Assembly: GCF_020740795.1 (NCBI RefSeq)
Contig: NC_067294.1
Span: forward strand, 3,286,001-3,350,000
DNA length: 64,000 nucleotides
Source: Apus apus
Lineage: Eukaryota; Chordata; Aves; Apodiformes; Apodidae
Direction: 5' to 3'
Both the position numbers and the translations under genes were made by a program. Below the pieces are notes generated by a model that saw nothing but the letters and a program-made list of their open reading frames with translations, ran no database searches and had not been told where the DNA came from. Below, piece after piece: positions 25,749-35,039 of this stretch; the stretch's first letter is position 1, and each line of letters begins with the position of its first letter.

Positions 25749-25776
25749 TTTTTTCTTTTTTTTTTTTTTTTTTCTT
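25749..25776. repeat. Poly-T tract
   Basis: A run of about 28 bases is nearly all T, with two C interruptions, directly after the candidate regulatory block at 25.2-25.7 kb. No adjoining retroposed gene body is recognisable on the minus strand (which would read as a poly-A tail). Confidence 0.9.
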
Positions 25777-25779
25777 TGA

Positions 25780-27500
25780 GATTGAAGTCCAGTGTCTTGG
25801 GACCCAGTGACTTTAGATGACCTTCCGTCTCCATGGACTGTACTAAATTTCAGCCCCTGGAGGCTACTCCATACAAAACCTCCTGGCTTTCAAGGGCAGG
25901 TGCAAGCAAAGCTTCACTGCGTCACAGATCAAGACCTGTTACTGCCAGAATTAGATTTCACAAGTCTCTTTTATTTAACAGGACATCATTAAGGAACTGG
26001 GCAATGCTGGTTGATGGTGTCTTTAATTAATAGAAGCATTATGCTGCTATTAGGATTTTCAAACAATAACATTTCCTTTGCAGCATTTATAATTACTGGG
26101 AAACAGAGCTGGGTACGTGTGTGTATAGACAAGCATATGAAAACTATGTTGAAGAAATATAAACATCTCTGACACAGGCACTGAAAAAGGAGGAAACACT
26201 GACTCTGAGGTGTCTGTGCAAACTTAATTCAGTGCCTCTCCTTCCCGTTTTTGTGGCAATCCTATGATCCCATGTTATATTTTTGATAGTATACCTGACT
26301 TCTTCATTCTGTAGGAGGGTTGATTTTCAGGCACAGATTTTGCCTGGGTGATGAACGGCTTCTCAGTGTTTTGCCCTCTGCCTTTTGCTGTGCACAGTGT
26401 ATGATCATGTCCTGAAGACTGAACTTCTTGGGCTTTTACAGCACTCCTGAGCATCTGAGTGCTCTGAAATCTCTGCTTAATGAAACCATGACAGTCACTG
26501 ATGATGTGAGGGGATAGTGGTACTCCATGGGAAACTGAGGCATAGACAAATGAAAGCCAATTCATTCCTCCAACCCTGTGCTGCCCCATCTGAGATGTGT
26601 AGGACCTGGATTATTTGGGCTTGTGCAACAACATCCATGCAAGCATCCACCTGCTTTCCCCACAAACGTCCTGTTAACTTCCCATGCAGCTCTGATTCAC
26701 CAACTTTTTTGAAGATGACTGGAGAGACACAGCTGAGCTGCCTCATCCCCATAGAGCAGGGTGAGGAGGATAAAATGTTGCATTTGAGAGTGCCTGGGTG
26801 CCCAGTGCGATATGGGAGTGTTGAGCAGCGCTGAGGAAGGGGAGGATGGAGAGATGAAGAGTAGAAGCCCTTCAGCATAGTTGGATTTGGGGGGACAGGG
26901 GGCTCTGCCATTGCACACAAAGGTGTGAGAAAGGAAAGGCTGGGGTTTCCTATCAGGGGAGCAGATTTCATGGGCAGATTTCATGTCACTTCTTGACACC
27001 CCCAGTCTCTAGCTGAGAGCCATAGCTGTGCTGGGACTGGTGCCAAGCCAGCCACCCTTATCCTTTCCCCATGTTTGAGTGAGCTGGGAGAGCCTCCCTC
27101 CCACTGCGAGCTGGGGAAAAGGGACAGCACAGATTCTCCCAATGCTGCAGGTTTAGGCACAGCTGTGAGCTCCATACCCAGGTCAGGTGCAGTATCCTCT
27201 CCTTGCCCCAAATCCTCCAACCCTTTAGGAACTATGGCAAGGACACAGTGTTGGTGGCACCACTCTGCTCCAGCTCTCTGTCCACATATCCTGAGTCCCT
27301 AATCCCTTATCTGGGACACTTGGGGGCCAGCTGATATTTGCAGGTGTCTGCATGTGTCTGTGGCTGATGTGGTGTGAGAAATTTCAACTTGGCCTGTGCT
27401 GACTGTCTCCTTGGGGCAAACTCTTCCCTTCCACCCCAGACTCCTTCTGAGGAGTAAAAAACCTTGAGGTTAAGAAACAAAACTCCGGAGGCACTGCTGA
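25780..27500. other. Intergenic DNA downstream of NEUROG1
   Basis: Unique sequence up to the NEUROG1 polyadenylation signal. Open frames at 26.2-27.3 kb (up to 158 aa) overlap on both strands and show no recognisable family. Confidence 0.6.
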
Positions 27501-27504
27501 CATT

Positions 27505-28212
27505 CAGTAAAAACGTTAAAAATTTTATTTACAGGGCAAAGTACAATTTCTTACCAAAAAAAAAGAACCCACTTTGATAAGAGGTATAATAATAGAATAA
27601 AGCTCTTTATGTACAAAAATACAATTTTCATATGAATGAACATCTTGAATAAATTAAACCGCTATCTGGCCCTCTCGCTGAATACCCCGTGTCTGCTCCT
27701 GCTCTGAAGCAGAGCCGCGGCGCTGGGGTCAGCATCTATAATGCATGAGCCTCTCCTCCTGTCCTGGGGCGCAGGGTCCCATCGGGGCCGGTGCTGGGTC
27801 CCCCTCCTCCCCCAGGACGGGCTGAGCCGCCCCGGGCGCAGGGCAGGAGGGACGCGCTGAGCCCCGTGCTGCGCCCCGGGCAGCATCGGCCCCCTTAAGC
27901 CTTTTCATGGCATTGTCAGGGCGTTCAAACCAAATTTTCATGCTCGTTTTTCTTCGCTGGAGAGCTACAAATTGTAAAATTGACTTTTCACCTCGTCTGC
28001 GGCAGCAAATCTGTCGCTTTTCTTCCCGGTTTTCGGTGTCGTACGGGAGGCGGCAGCGGGGGGAGGATGGAAAGGGCCGGAGGGGAGGGGGGTCTGGAAA
28101 GTGCAAAGGGAGGAGACCCCCCCCCCGGCCGTCCTCTTACGCCCCCGGCGCTGGGCAGGAGGTAGCCGGCGCTCTCCGCGGGGCAGCGCGGAGGGGCGCG
28201 GAGCGCTGCGCC
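27505..28212 (-). other. NEUROG1: NEUROG1 3' untranslated region
   Basis: After the TAG stop (28213-28215) the minus-strand sequence stays GC-rich for about 500 bases. It then turns sharply AT-rich, with U-rich tracts, from about 27660 downwards. The only canonical AATAAA on this strand is at 27524-27529, which predicts cleavage near 27505 and a 3' UTR of about 0.7 kb. The end point is inferred from the signal, not observed. Confidence 0.65.
27524..27529 (-). terminator. NEUROG1: Polyadenylation signal AATAAA of NEUROG1
   Basis: The plus strand reads tttatt, giving AATAAA on the minus strand about 690 nt after the stop codon, within an AT-rich region. It is the only canonical hexamer on this strand between the stop codon and this point. 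Confidence 0.65.
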
Positions 28213-28752
28213 CTAGAGGCAGGGCGCGCCGGGGGGAGCGGCGGCGGGCAGCCCGCGGAAGCTGCGCAGGGTGTCGGCGGGCGCGTAAGCGCAGTCCTCG
28301 GAGGTGGCGGGGCTGCTGGGGCCGGAGGCGGAGGCGCAGAGCGAGGGGGCGGACGGGGAGGCGGTGGAAAGCCAGGAACCGGCATCGCTGCCGGGGCTCG
28401 GGGGGGCGGCGGCCCCGCGGAAGGCGGGGGGCGGCGGGAGGCACTGCTCGGCCAGGCGGAGGGTCTCGGAGAGGGCCCAGATGTAGTTGTAGGCGAAGCG
28501 CAGGGTCTCGATCTTGGTGAGCTTAGTGTCGTCGGGGAAGGTGGGCAGGACGCTGCGGAGCTCGTCCAGGGCGGCGTTGAGGTGGTGCATGCGGTTCCGC
28601 TCCCGGTCGTTGGCTTTTACCCGCCGGCTCCGCTTCAGGGTGTGCAGCAGCGCTTCGGTACGCGCCCGCGCACGGCCGCGCCGCCGTCTCCGCTCCCGCG
28701 GAACGCCGGGGGGTTCCGCACAGCCGGCGCTGCTGGCCGCCTCCGCGGGCAT
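28213..28752 (-). CDS. NEUROG1: Neurogenin-1, proneural bHLH transcription factor
   Basis: NEUROG1 is a nuclear transcription factor that dimerises with E proteins (TCF3/TCF12), binds CANNTG E-boxes and commits progenitors of cranial sensory ganglia, dorsal root ganglia and neural tube to neuronal fate, partly through NEUROD and Delta-Notch genes. The 179-aa frame has an arginine-rich stretch at residues 19-31, a bHLH at about 43-96 with basic motif NDRERNR (48-54, E51 being the E-box contact), and a Pro/Ser/Ala-rich tail. The stretch [19 protein letters not shown] (72-90) fits NEUROG1; NEUROG2 and NEUROG3 have FPED/FPDDAK and FAHNY here. The tail keeps [11 protein letters not shown] and SPATSED, as in other NEUROG1 proteins. 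The start is supported by the family-like MPA opening and a splice acceptor ending one base before the ATG. Mammalian NEUROG1 is about 237 aa; the acidic Ser/Asp-rich N-terminus is missing here. The coding exon is extremely GC-rich. CXCL14 on the same strand upstream confirms the assignment by synteny. Confidence 0.95.
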   Translation of the reverse strand: MPAEAASSAGCAEPPGVPRERRRRRGRARARTEALLHTLKRSRRVKANDRERNRMHHLNAALDELRSVLPTFPDDTKLTKIETLRFAYNYIWALSETLRLAEQCLPPPPAFRGAAAPPSPGSDAGSWLSTASPSAPSLCASASGPSSPATSEDCAYAPADTLRSFRGLPAAAPPGAPCL

Positions 28753-28753
28753 C

Positions 28754-29253
28754 CTGCGGGGAGAGAAGATGGAGCCGCCGTCAGCGCGGGGGTGGGAGAG
28801 AGGGGGGAAGGTGCGAAGAGGTCGGGGAAGGGATTGAGGGTGATGGGGGGAAGAGAGAAAAAAGTAATTAACTAAGAAGGGAGGATGGAGGTCGGGGAGC
28901 CAAGAAAAAAAAAAAAAAAAGAAAGCAAAAAATACAAAGAAGGAAAGATGAAGGTGGGGGAGAGAGAGAAAAAATAATTATAGGGGAGGGTGGAGGTGGG
29001 GAAGAGAAATAGAAATAACTAAGAGGGGGGATAGACAGGAAAAAAGTCACTAAGAGCAAGGATGGAGGTGGGGGAGAGACAGAAATAAATAGATAACTAA
29101 GACGGGAGGATGGAGGTGGGGAAGAGAGAAATAAAACACTAAGCGGGGAGGATGGAGGTCGGGGAGACACAAAATAAATAACTAACTAAGAGGGAGGGGT
29201 GGAGGTGCAGGGGGGCTTGGCACGGCGCAGGTGCCGGCGCCCCCCGTACTCAC
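28754..29253 (-). other. NEUROG1: Probable 5' UTR intron of NEUROG1
   Basis: On the minus strand, a donor CCAT|GTGAGTAC begins the intron at 29253. A strong acceptor, TCTTCTCTCCCCGCAG, ends it at 28754, one base before the G preceding the start codon. The implied intron is exactly 500 bp and contains the GA-rich minisatellite. A non-coding first exon is known in the paralogue NEUROG2, but as I recall the mammalian NEUROG1 transcript is unspliced, so this remains an inference. The alternative is a single-exon transcript reading through the region. Confidence 0.55.
28860..29210. repeat. Degenerate GA-rich minisatellite inside NEUROG1 5' intron
   Basis: A motif close to GGATGGAGGTGGGGAGAGA followed by AAATAACTAAG recurs about eight times. 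GGAGGT or AAGGT cores lie near 28886, 28950, 28992, 29064, 29111, 29153 and 29201, with a degenerate copy near 29027. Spacing is mostly 42-48 bases. Copies differ by substitutions and by poly-A length, for example the A-run at 28904-28920. Expanded tracts like this differ between individuals and are prone to assembly errors. Confidence 0.85.
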
Positions 29254-29534
29254 ATGGAAAGGCACTCCCAGGGATGCTGTTAAGCAATAGCGGTATTAAA
29301 GAATATATAAAGCAGGAAAAAGCAAGATTGGTTGAGTTTTTTGGTTGTTTCTGTTTTTTTTTTTTTTTCTCGGCTGGAGGGGGAGGCAGGGCGGCCTTCG
29401 GTGGGGAAGGCAAAAAAAAAAAAAGGGCAAAAAAAAAAAAAAAGGGAGGGAGAGGCGGGGCGGGGGGACACGCGACCGCTCTTGTCTTTGAAGTGCTGCG
29501 GGCTGCGATCCGCTCGTGTGAGCGGCGGCTTTGG
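29254..29534 (-). other. NEUROG1: Predicted non-coding exon 1 of NEUROG1
   Basis: The upper boundary is set about 30 nt downstream of the TATA box at 29559-29564, and the lower boundary by the GTGAGT donor at 29248-29253. It contains A- and T-rich tracts (plus-strand poly-T near 29356 and poly-A near 29412-29442) within otherwise GC-rich DNA. The true cap site is not known. Confidence 0.45.
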
Positions 29535-29558
29535 CACACGACGGCGCGGCGGCCCGTA

Positions 29559-29582
29559 CTTATAGCGGCGGGGGGACAATGG
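29559..29582 (-). promoter_or_regulatory. NEUROG1: NEUROG1 core promoter: TATA box and CCATTGT motif
   Basis: On the minus strand, GCTATAAGTAC places a TATAAG box at 29559-29564. A CCATTGT element lies just upstream at 29576-29582. CCATTGT matches the SOX/HMG-box consensus read on this strand, and SOX2/SOX11-type factors are known regulators of proneural genes. The surrounding sequence is GC-rich with many CpGs. The distance from the TATA box to the proposed donor leaves room for a first exon of about 280 nt. Confidence 0.7.
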
Positions 29583-29910
29583 CCCCGTGGCCGCCCCGCG
29601 GGGCCGCGCCGAGGCGGCAGGTCGGCCCCGTGCGCCGCGCCCTCCGGAGCGTGCCCGCAATTACCGCGGGCAGCCGCGCATCTGCCGCGCCCCCGGGGGG
29701 AGGGGGGCCGGGGTCCCGCGGGGGGGGGTCCCCCTGCGCTTTTGTCCCCCCTTGTGAGGGGAGCGGTGAGGGAAGGAGGTGGCCGGACAAAGCGGGGTGA
29801 GGGAGGAGGAGGAGGAGGGGGGTCGGTGCTCAGCTCGGGGGTCGCCGGCCCGCTGCGGCCAGAGGGTCTTCGGAGGGAGTTTAAAACCCTGCGAGCTGGG
29901 ATTTGAAGGC

Positions 29911-30600
29911 AAGAGCTTAGTTTGGATTTCCAGAGGGTGAGCTGTGGTGGTTTGTTTTTTTTTTTCCCCAGCCAGAGGATTTCTTCAGGTTCTCTTCGCA
30001 CCTCGCAGCTTGTCCACACTTCCCCGTCCAAGTGAAAATACTCTGAAATGATAAAAGTTTAACCCGAAGCAGGGCTTTTCCCTCCTGCGTTCCAGAGGTG
30101 AATCTCTTACACGCATTTTGGTTTTCGTGTGTGCTTCGCTCTGAAAAGGGTTTTGCAGGTGCTCAGAAAGTTAAACATTCCAAATGATCTTCCGGACTCG
30201 GGTGGCTGCGAAAGCAGATGGACAAATCCTTGCCTCTGGATAGAAGACAAGAACTGTGCTGTTTTTATTGCACAGTTCTTGCTGCCACTACTAATCCCCA
30301 TGAGGTGCCCAGGTATCCCCATTGAACACTTCGGGAAGCCATAGTTTTGTAGGTGGCTAAAAAGTTCCCAAATTCTGCCAGCTGGCTCTCTTCAGCCTGC
30401 TCCCGGTGCTGCAGGGAAACCTGGGCAGCACCCAGGTCCTTGCCTCTCTGCAAGGTTTTCAGTTTCACACCCTGTCAATAGCCAGTTTTAGACTTCTGTG
30501 CCTAAACTCCACATGCATTTACATTATTTTCCCTTCCATTAAATGCAGGTTATTTCCTTCTCCTGTGATTTCCTCCAATGTCTTCGCTAAACAGGGGAAA
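29911..30600. other. Upstream flank of NEUROG1
   Basis: The GC-rich island ends near 29910 and the sequence becomes AT-richer. A T-run lies at 29953-29965. A 13-bp inverted repeat, AAGAACTGTGC and GCACAGTTCTT, lies at 30248-30280 with a short T-rich loop and could form a hairpin. No gene is seen. Confidence 0.6.
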
Positions 30601-30769
30601 ATGAGTCTTTATCTCTGACTTAGGAGTTAATAGCAACCATTCTTTACTGGAATCTGAGAGAGGACTTCGCTATCATTGTTATTCCTTCTACTTTCTACCT
30701 TCCTCACTTGGAGATGACCCACCCCACCAGCAAACTACTGCAAACAACCTTCTTTGTGCCAGAAAGATC

Positions 30770-31720
30770 ACGCACAGAAGTGAGCAATCCAAATGGCCCT
30801 GGCTGATGAATATTAACGAGTCTCAAAGTAGAAATAGTTTGCTAGCGGCCGAACTTGCAGCATCAAGCTCACTTTCTGCTTTTTAACGTCTTGATGTGGT
30901 GGCTCCACACCTTGGAGGTGCAATTTAGCCCTGTAAAGCCAAGAGATGGGACCTGGCTGTTCTGGGGAGGGACTGAGCTCTCTCCATCACCGGCCCTGCA
31001 ATCAGGCTGATGTTTTTAGGGCCCGTGCATACATAAATGACTTTCTGTGCTAAGTAGTTCCACTTCACTGAGTTACTTATGTCCTTAAGTGATGGCACGA
31101 TTAGAGTCAGCAGGGAGAGATCAGTGGTGCAGTTTCCAGAGTGAACCAGGAGAAAGAAGGAACCAAAATTTAAAGGCTACAGAAGCATATGGCCAAAAAT
31201 GTTAAACTTTTGTTAAGGTGCACTTTGTACATAGTGATATAAACTCCGGTGTCGTCTGCAGGGCTTTTATTGTCATTTGTTTAGGTGTCTTTGAGCAGTC
31301 AATAGTTTATTCATTAAAATGTTTATGATTCCCCAGAGTTTCACAGACTTTGGCACAACCGATCGCTTGTCTGAAAGTTTGCAGTGAAAGGGCATTATTC
31401 ATTAGTCCTTATCCATCATTTGCACTTTGTCATTTGTTGTTCTCTTGTTTTAAAAGTTTGTGCTCCAATCAAGGAGGGGAGAGAGCACCATGTGTCTCCG
31501 TGATCAGTCACAGCCATGAATAGCCAGGGCTGAAGTGAATGTTTCACAAACAAGCCATAGGCTGAAATTTGTTTGCATAATCTATTCACTGCGTACTTAT
31601 GAATAACGAATGCATTCACAGAACCAGAATTGTTTCAGGAAGCCTTCGCAAACAGAAAGAAGTGCTAAATATCTCGGATAATTTATTCCCGATGAATAAT
31701 TCAACCAGTTCTATCCTGGC
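30770..31720. promoter_or_regulatory. Candidate proximal upstream enhancer of NEUROG1
   Basis: This repeat-free AT-rich block starts about 1.2 kb upstream of the NEUROG1 promoter. It has three CATTTG E-boxes (CAAATG on the other strand; 31274-31279, 31417-31422, 31431-31436), repeated SOX-like CTTTGT words (31224-31229, 31425-31430), and homeodomain-like words such as GAATATTAACGAG, GTTTATTCATTAAAATG and GGCATTATTCATTAG. Mouse and fish neurog1 are known to have conserved upstream enhancers (LocA/LSE, LocB/ANPE); whether this block is one of them is inference. Confidence 0.4.
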
Positions 31721-32830
31721 AGTCTACTAATTTTGCAGATAAATTATTCAGCCAACACAGATAATAGCTCTTATACCTTTCGGGCCATGGGCTAGGGAAG
31801 TCAGCTGCTGAAGTTCCATGATGTTTCCTGGGATAGGGAAAGAAAAAAATCCCAACATGAAGGAGGACCTTTGATTTCAAGGAACATGGAGTGTGTTCCC
31901 AGCATCTCACTGATGGCCTTATTCGGATTTTTAGCCTTTGGTGTTAACTTCTGTGCCTTGCTAGAAGTGCAGCTAGGCTCAGGTGGACTCATGGGTGTCA
32001 TCAGTCTCAGATTTGGAGCACTCAGGAACCTTTCCATAAGTACTTTATGGTTTGCTTTGAGACATCTTGCAGCTCAAAAAAATTAAATAAATAAAAAGGA
32101 TGAAAACAAGATTCAAATTACTTTTTTGACTGTGGAAAGTGTAAAGCACAGCTGGATCAGCCCACCCTTCTCTGTGCAGGATGGCAAACAGCTCATTGGG
32201 AGTTGTGGGCACGTTTCCATGCAGCACAGTTGGCACTTGGTGCACCAAGGCCTCGAGCATGAAGCTTACTCCTCTACCCTCATCTTGAGACATTGTGTTG
32301 GGTCTCACTACTGGATAGACTCCAGAAAAGGTAGGAATTAGTAAGCAAGGGTAGAGGAAAGACTGCTGGTGAAAAGGTGCCAGAAGACTCCTGGGTGCCA
32401 GGTGTTGGTGCTCAGCACTGCTCTCTGAATGCACAGCTCCTGCAAGGAATGAGCTGATCCACTAGAAGATACGATTCCCCAGTGAGTGTTCATTGTGCAC
32501 TGCAAAGGGAAACAAACCTCCGTGCCAGAAATCAGCCTCACACCTCTCCCCCGAGCACAAAATCAGTGGTTCACAGTAAAACTGCTCCTGCAGGTGGAAA
32601 ATGCCTCAGAGAAGTTTGAAGTCTTAAGACTGAAGATGCATATCAGTGCAACTCACCCAACCCTGTGTTTTGTTACAGTAGTTCATGAGGGCTCAAAGTA
32701 CTGTTGGGATAAGCGTCAAAACAACGTATCAACCAGGAAAATACTGCTTTTTTTGCTTCCTCACTGTTTGAAAGCATGGTCAGAGCTGTCTGTGGAAGAT
32801 GTTTTGAAAGCTGGAGGAGGGAAATTTTAC

Positions 32831-33115
32831 GAGGGCATGTAGTGATAGGACAAGGGGTAATTGTTTTAAACTGAAAAAGGGGAGATTTAGGTTAGATATT
32901 AGGAAGAAATTATTTACTGCGAGGGTGGAGAGACACTGACACAGGTTGCTGAGAGAAGCTGTGGCTGCCCCATCCCTGGAAGTGTCCAAGGGCAGGCTGG
33001 ATGGGGCTTGGAGCAACCCGATCTATTGGGAGATGTCCCTGCCCACGCAGGGGAGTTGGAACTGGATGATCTTTAAGGTCCCTTCCAACCCAAACTATTC
33101 AGTGGTTCTGTGAAC
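32831..33115 (+). mobile_element. CR1 LINE fragment, 3' end
   Basis: The landmarks GAGGGCATGTAGTGATAGGACAAGG, AGATTTAGGTTAGATATTAGGAAG, GAGGGTGGAGAGACACTGACACAGG and CCATCCCTGGAAGTGTCCAAGG appear in the order expected for CR1. They are followed by AGTTGGAACTGGATGATC and GTCCCTTCCAACCCAAAC. At about 285 bases it is the best preserved copy in the window, and it is the only recognisable element between the two genes. Confidence 0.92.
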
Positions 33116-33830
33116 TGATTGTGGAGAGGGGATGTGACTGATGGCAAAGCCATCACCCTGGTAGCTGAAAGTTTGACCTAGCACCTGTCAGGGGCGAAGG
33201 GATGATCAAGCTTGCTCACCCCTGGGCATGGTGCAGTGTGGTGGCTGCTTGCTCAGCACAGGCTGGGAACAGAGGCTCAGGGAGGGCCAGCCCCATGGCC
33301 GGGCTGCGAGCGGAGGGGTGGACATACGGTGCCGTGCCCCTGGGACCCCCTGCCTGGCTGGAGTCACCTTACAGCTCCTGGCCAGAGGCCACCAGAGGGT
33401 TCAGGGGTTCAGTCAGGCTGCTGCTGACTAATGGACAGCCCTGGAAGTCCAATATTTGAAAGGGATCTCAGCCTGCAGGGAGGCAGTGTTAACCCCTTCT
33501 GGAGCAGGAGCTGGTTCTCCTGCTGGGGAAAGGCCTTGTGAGCAGCTCAAGGGCTTCATCTGTAAAGGATTTGACCTCATCTCCTACCTGCCTGTGGGCA
33601 ACGTGAGGCCTTGGGCTGCCTGCTGGGGGCAACTGGAGAGAGGGGAGCAGGGGACATCACAGTCCCTGAATGCCAGGGGGGTCCTAGCCTGCAGGAGCTG
33701 AATCCGCTTTAAAATCTGCCTGGGAGCTGTGGCCAGGGCTCAACCCCTCCCGGGGGCTCTGCAGAAATAGTGGGGCTGTTTTATTTTCAGGTTTTAAATG
33801 TGTGATGTAACATTTTCCTTCTTTTTGGAA

Positions 33831-33861
<31 letters not shown>
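33831..33861. repeat. Homopolymer of 31 G
   Basis: An uninterrupted run of 31 G is preceded by TTTTTGGAA and followed by AGTAGG. A run this long can form stacked G-quadruplexes and is difficult to sequence, so its true length is uncertain. Confidence 0.95.
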
Positions 33862-33862
<1 letters not shown>

Positions 33863-33884
33863 GTAGGTAAACGATTGTTCCCTG

Positions 33885-34660
33885 AAAGCACAAATGTATT
33901 TTGTTTGTTGTAATTAAAATGTTTTAATGAGACAACCATAAAATCAACCATTAATTATTTTTTTTCAAACACTTCTGCTTCCTTTTGAGCCAGGTCTATT
34001 TAGAAATAGTTTAGAGAGTAGCCTGCAGTTTTATTCTTTCTTCGGTATTATATACAGGAGTGGAGAAGTCATTTATAAATAATTACACAATGTTTTGGGT
34101 CTTTGGGTTTGTATAATATATCAAAGCGATTAGTACACGCATTGTTCCATTGTAAATGGTTTTTTTCCCTTCCTTTCAGTTTCACTTGCCTTGTCTTCTA
34201 TCTAAACCTTTTTCGTGAAATCCTTTGTCTTCCTCATTCTTTTAGCTTGTTACAGTGCAGGGACATTCTTCTTATTCAAACACTCACAGCGTGAGCAAAG
34301 AAAGCTACTTCTGTCGCATCTTAAGTTTTACCATAACTTTCTGGCATTTTCTTTTCTTCCAATTTTCCCAGACTACTGATAGGGTAATGAAGAATTATAA
34401 CATACATCAATTATTGGTGCTCACGGTGTATTATGCTCCTGAATTCAAGGGGAGATAAAGAGAAAAAAAACCCCACAACAACCATCACTTTCTGTGGTTT
34501 TGAGGCACATGAGAGAGGACTCGGTGCAGATTATTTATAACATCTTTCTGAGCATCAATTATGTTTGACTCCTACAACCACTTCCTTGTCCCACTGGTTT
34601 TATGGCCAGAAGGAGTCATTTTTGTGTGTGGTAGCTGCGGCGTTTAACTTGTTTCTTTTA
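33885..34660. promoter_or_regulatory. Candidate upstream regulatory block with paired SOX-like sites
   Basis: An AT-rich, repeat-free stretch contains GTAATTAAAATG, CCATTAATTATT, TTTATAAATAATTACAC, and two SOX-like words CATTGT (34140-34145 and 34149-34154) nine bases apart in GCATTGTTCCATTGTAAATGG. No coding frame fits. It lies 4.3 kb upstream of the NEUROG1 promoter. Confidence 0.35.
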
Positions 34661-35039
34661 TGAGGAGCCCAAACAATGCATCTTCAGGCCAAACAATCTA
34701 TCTCCCCGAAGAATAGCCCAAATGTCAGTCAAAAGCCCAGGGCTGGGAAATAGATGGGCATGGTAAAGGGCCACGGGAAGAAAGCGTGGAGGTGGAGGGG
34801 TTTGTGAGGGGTCCCCATGTGGGTCCCTGGCACGGTGGTGCCATCTCCCTGTTTCATCACTGGATACCCCTGGGGAGCTGGGCTGGACCCTGCATGGGGC
34901 ACAGGTGCCCAGGGACGCACAAGCTGCCTGAGGTTTTGACAATCCTAACCCAAATTATCCAAGGAAAAGGGCCAAACCCTCCCGGTGTGGTCATGCTGCC
35001 AGGGCACACTCCCTGCCTGGCCCTTTCCCCAACCTCCCA

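Larger units (their letters stand above)
28020..29910. other. CpG-island-like GC-rich block over NEUROG1
   Basis: The stretch covering the coding exon (28020-28800) and the promoter (29450-29910) is dense in CG dinucleotides and G/C runs. The DNA just below 27660 and above 30040 is AT-rich. The middle part (28800-29200) is GA-rich repeat with few CpGs. Such islands over developmental transcription factor genes are typical Polycomb targets; that role is inferred. Confidence 0.7.

Noticed and set aside
28213-28752. Assignment as NEUROG2, NEUROG3 or NEUROD
   Set aside because: FPDDTK and RFAYNY in the bHLH, the SP..SED tail and the CXCL14 neighbour all favour NEUROG1. NEUROG2 and NEUROG3 have RFAHNY, and NEUROD proteins have a different helix 2.
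27907-28875. 322-aa plus-strand frame antisense to NEUROG1
   Set aside because: It is a Gly/Arg/Ala-rich shadow of the GC-rich NEUROG1 coding exon and has no domain of its own.
29186-30031. 281-aa minus and 235-aa plus frames over the NEUROG1 promoter
   Set aside because: Low-complexity translations of GC-rich DNA and poly-A/T runs, crossing the TATA box and probable splice donor; not a credible protein.
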